From: Methanothermococcus sp. SCGC AD-155-C09
GTDB lineage: Archaea > AGJL01 > Methanococci > Methanococcales > Methanococcaceae
Length of the DNA stretch: 36,099 nucleotides
Direction of reading: 5' to 3'
Assembly: GCA_019561555.1 (NCBI GenBank)
Contig: JAHEQB010000079.1
Location: forward strand, 1-36,099
Made by a program: the position numbers and the translations under genes. Below are positions 36,074 through 36,099 of the stretch, piece after piece. Below the pieces are notes generated by a model. It was not told the origin of the DNA. It was given only the letters and a program-made list of their open reading frames with translations, and did not search any database. Every line of letters begins with the position of its first letter. The first letter of the stretch is position 1.

Positions 36074-36099
36074 AATTCCACCAGTAATTATAATTTTTT

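Overview
The window is about 36 kb of very AT-rich archaeal DNA. Starts are ATG, GTG or TTG behind GGTGA-type ribosome binding sites, TATA-type promoters are visible, and the genes include formylmethanofuran dehydrogenase, heterodisulfide reductase and F420-non-reducing hydrogenase. The hydrogenase carries a separate selenocysteine peptide (VhuU), and the same gene order is known from Methanocaldococcus jannaschii. This points to a hydrogenotrophic methanogen of the order Methanococcales. I cannot fix the genus.

Layout. Positions 1-966 hold a twice-frameshifted IS630-like transposase remnant and an abutting dispersed repeat. Positions 987-2898 hold a likely three-gene operon (PUA protein, HemK-type methyltransferase, Nif3-like protein). 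pheA, thiL, a C/D box sRNA and a PgpA/CobZ-like gene fill 3591-6459. The centre (7204-16061, minus strand) is a selenoprotein cluster, transcribed in the order hdrA, vhuD, vhuG, vhuA, vhuU, vhuB, fwdB. Four of its genes (hdrA, vhuD with two, vhuU, fwdB) are read through in-frame TGA codons, five in total. Each has its own archaeal SECIS hairpin in the 3' region, so simple ORF calling splits or misses them. Together they link H2 oxidation, electron bifurcation at heterodisulfide reductase and CO2 reduction to formylmethanofuran. A candidate structured RNA lies at 16297-16410, followed by carS (archaeal lipid synthesis), hom with an ACT regulator gene, an ABC-class ATPase with a U32-family gene, hisS, a MIP18-like gene, aspS, a PHP phosphoesterase and a dadD-type deaminase. 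Next come three exported-protein genes (one with DUF2341 and a LamG-like region), then leuA at the right edge.

The most striking extra layer is a dispersed non-coding repeat. At least twelve copies of a core, CCAGTGCTTAGG or a variant, occupy almost every large intergenic gap. Several copies are bounded by terminal inverted repeats of the form TATAGTTAAGNACATAAT. The clearest is 6661-7077, with a perfect 18-bp pair. The same terminus lies just upstream of the transposase remnant at the left edge, so the repeats look like a MITE family mobilised by that IS. Their cores also form strong hairpins, and one copy has been inserted between vhuG and vhuA.
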